From positions 7,302,001 to 7,366,000 of the forward strand of contig NC_064034.1 in assembly GCF_932526225.1 (NCBI RefSeq): a DNA stretch of 64,000 nt, read 5' to 3'. Below are positions 63,201-64,000 of this stretch, in pieces. Origin of the DNA: Nematostella vectensis. Lineage: Eukaryota > Cnidaria > Anthozoa > Actiniaria > Edwardsiidae. The position numbers and the translations under genes were made by a program. The notes beneath the pieces were generated by a model. That model searched no databases, was not told where the DNA came from, and worked only from the letters and a program-made list of their open reading frames with translations. The stretch's first letter is position 1. Each line of letters opens with the position of its first letter.

Positions 63201-64000
63201 GGGGGACACAATAGAGAAACATTGGGGAGGGGGGACACAATAGAGAAACATTGGGGAGGGGGGACACAATAGAGAAACATTGGGGAGGGGGGACTCAATA
63301 GAGAAACATTGGGGAGGGGGACACAATAGAGAAACATTGGGGAGGGGGGACACAATAGAGAAACATTGGGGAGGGGGACACAATAGAGAAACATTGGGGA
63401 GGGGGACACAATAGAGGAACATTGGGGAGGGGGGACACAATACAGAAACATTGGGGAGGGGGGACACAATAGAGAAACATTGGGGAGGGGGACACAATAG
63501 AGAAACATTGGGAAGGGGGGACACAATACAGAAACCTTGGGGAGGGGGGACACAATAGAGAAACATTGGGGAGTGGGGACACAATAGAGAAACATTGGGG
63601 AGGGGGACACAATAGAGAAGCATTGGGGAGTGGGGACACGATAGAGAAACATTGGGGAGGGGGGACACAATAGAGAAGCATTGGGGAGGGGGGACACAAT
63701 AGAGAAACATTGGGGAGGGGGGACACAATAGAGAAGCATTGGGGAGTGGGGACACAATAGAGAAACATTGGGGAGGGGGACACGATAGAGAAACATTGGG
63801 GAGGGGGGACTCAGCAATTCAATAATATGTTATTAGGATATAATTATTAAATGCTCTATGCTTTGTCACAGGGAACTTCCTACTCGACAGTGCCGATGAG
63901 TACTCACCCAAGGAATTCTTGATCGATAATGCGGAGTTGTATTTTCAAGTTACGAAGGAATTCAAGCGGTTTTACGTGCGAGGGTTCAAGACGGTGGCAA
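51257..64000 (+). CDS. Mosaic extracellular protein: SP-LamGx2-PLAT-TSP1x5-unknown (3' end outside window)
   Basis: Exons: 51257-51311, 52280-52465, 52828-53229, 53415-53678, 54277-54678, 55279-55563, 55875-56007, 57719-57821, 58073-58175, 58816-58974, 59421-59594, 59800-59979, 60475-60645, 61050-61232, 61415-61789, 63872-64000+. The frame is continuous for 1101 codons. Exon 1 encodes a signal peptide ([18 protein letters not shown]). Exons 3-4 and 5-6 each encode a LamG/pentraxin-like jelly roll ([20 protein letters not shown]). Exons 7-9 encode PLAT ([30 protein letters not shown]). Exons 10-14 encode one TSP1 each ([57 protein letters not shown]). Exons 15-16 are unrecognised ([24 protein letters not shown]). 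Nearly all introns are phase 1, the mark of shuffled extracellular modules. It is probably secreted or membrane-anchored beyond the window. Confidence 0.88.
51805..52199. mobile_element. MITE-like element in intron 1 of the LamG/TSP1 gene
   Basis: The left end GGGAGTGTCCATTAAATACAC is matched by the reverse complement of GTGTAATTAATGAACACCCAC at the right end. The interior carries G- and C-runs and no defended coding sequence. Confidence 0.6.
54690..55045 (+). repeat. ~20-22-bp minisatellite beginning beside a splice donor
   Basis: Tandem ACAGACAGGCGAGCGGACGG and ACAGTCAGAGCGGATGGGT units. The array begins ~12 bp after the donor of exon 54277-54678 (GTATGTTTGACAG). Unlike the other donor arrays, it does not repeat exon sequence. 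Confidence 0.85.
56008..57718. other. Intron within PLAT, nothing further recognised
   Basis: 1.7 kb between the two PLAT exons. The flanking exons join directly in phase (GG plus T), so no intermediate exon is needed. C-runs occur near 56395-56405; no repeat array. Confidence 0.5.
58348..58638. mobile_element. Palindromic element with hammerhead-ribozyme-like core
   Basis: The arms of ~100 bp are near-perfect inverse copies (ACTTTAAAAGCACACTAGCA on the left and its complement on the right, through CATTGGCATCAGTCGG and GACGGGACGCTAGCACAG). It lies in the intron between the last PLAT exon and the first TSP1 exon. The inner part of the right arm carries the ribozyme-like motif listed separately. 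Confidence 0.85.
58509..58549 (+). ncRNA. Degenerate type I hammerhead ribozyme motif
   Basis: In order: CCATG (stem I), CTGACGA (invariant CUGANGA box), GTCC-TAATAA-GGAC (stem II with loop), GACA where GAAA is expected, a self-complementary CAGCTG (short stem III), TC (cleavage-site UH), then CATGG pairing with CCATG to close stem I. All elements are in the right order. The A14 position of GAAA is changed, so this copy is probably inactive. The opposite arm retains ACGAAAGTCCATGG but has lost stem III. Confidence 0.55.
59962..60365 (+). repeat. 35-bp minisatellite spanning the donor of the third TSP1 exon
   Basis: The exon end CCTCGAACCTTGTCCAA with donor GTTAGTATATTACTTTAG aligns base for base with the unit CCTAGAAACTTGCCCAA plus GTTTTTACATTGCTTTAG. 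About ten copies follow. Internal copies keep GT but have GTTTTT; the last copy returns to GTTAGTAC. Confidence 0.9.
60672..60860 (+). repeat. GAT/GTT trinucleotide-rich tract in a TSP1 intron
   Basis: Imperfect GATGAT, GTTGTT and GGTGGT runs between the fourth and fifth TSP1 exons, continuing weakly at 60965-61025. They generate spurious Met- or Ile-rich frames. Confidence 0.8.
62378..63812 (+). repeat. ~30-bp G-rich minisatellite in the last visible intron
   Basis: About 48 units of GGGGACACAATAGAGAAACA followed by TTGGGGAGG, with a transition from CAATACAG in the early part to CAATAGAG later. The plus strand is strongly purine-biased with a run of four to seven Gs in each unit. It ends ~60 bp before the acceptor at 63871. 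Because stop codons are absent, it gives very long but meaningless minus-strand frames. Confidence 0.93.

Noticed and set aside
62260-63817. Very long minus-strand frames (up to ~459 codons) reading [17 protein letters not shown] repeats
   Set aside because: They are by-products of a stop-free G-rich minisatellite; three overlapping frames are equally open, there is no conserved domain, and the region is an intron of a plus-strand gene.

Overview
This is eukaryotic, metazoan nuclear DNA. It is AT-rich, with short multi-exon genes split by GT-AG introns, many small inverted-repeat elements and long minisatellites. The domain mix (a RAVER orthologue; secreted or membrane mosaics of D8C, EGF, TSP1, SEA, FN3, LamG and PLAT; a glutamate-receptor-like potassium channel) and the repeat families suggest a cnidarian, most likely an anthozoan such as a sea anemone. 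This is inferred from gene content; no species marker was tested.

Layout. 1-1332 (-): 5' part of a non-LTR retrotransposon (ORF1 plus the zinc-finger start of ORF2) running off the left edge. 2824-4714: decayed DNA transposon with ~295-bp terminal inverted repeats. 5046-17415 (+): complete 14-exon RAVER gene (902 aa modelled, three RRMs and a Pro/Gln-rich tail), with two minisatellites at its splice donors and two MITEs in its introns. 18456-20520: a foldback and a SINE-like element. 21517-22566 (+): single-exon ankyrin-repeat gene with a hairpin-bearing repeat array in its 3' flank. 26116-38365 (-): at least 15 exons encoding TSP1x2-SEA-FN3x3 followed by an ionotropic-glutamate-receptor-like core whose pore carries the potassium-channel filter TSVGYGD. 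40076-43026 (-): signal peptide, D8C, EGF and a long Thr/Ser/Asp mucin-like array; it is phase-compatible with being the 5' end of the channel gene. 43957-45386: tandem 717-bp duplication. 51257-64000 (+): mosaic gene coding for signal peptide, two LamG-like domains, PLAT, five TSP1 repeats and an unrecognised region, running off the right edge.

The two mosaic genes are head to head, about 8 kb apart. Both use TSP1 domains on phase-1 exons, so they may be related cell-surface or secreted proteins.

The most unusual property is where the minisatellites lie. Five arrays contain the 3' end of a coding exon together with its 5' splice site, so the donor is copied 4 to ~35 times. A sixth copies the start-codon region of the LamG/PLAT/TSP1 gene about 34 times. 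Others abut an acceptor, a donor or a stop codon. Other notable items are a palindromic intronic element with a degenerate hammerhead-ribozyme core, and a small two-ORF mobile element (ATGA overlap, NPGP motif) inserted inside a MITE that itself sits in an intron of the channel gene.
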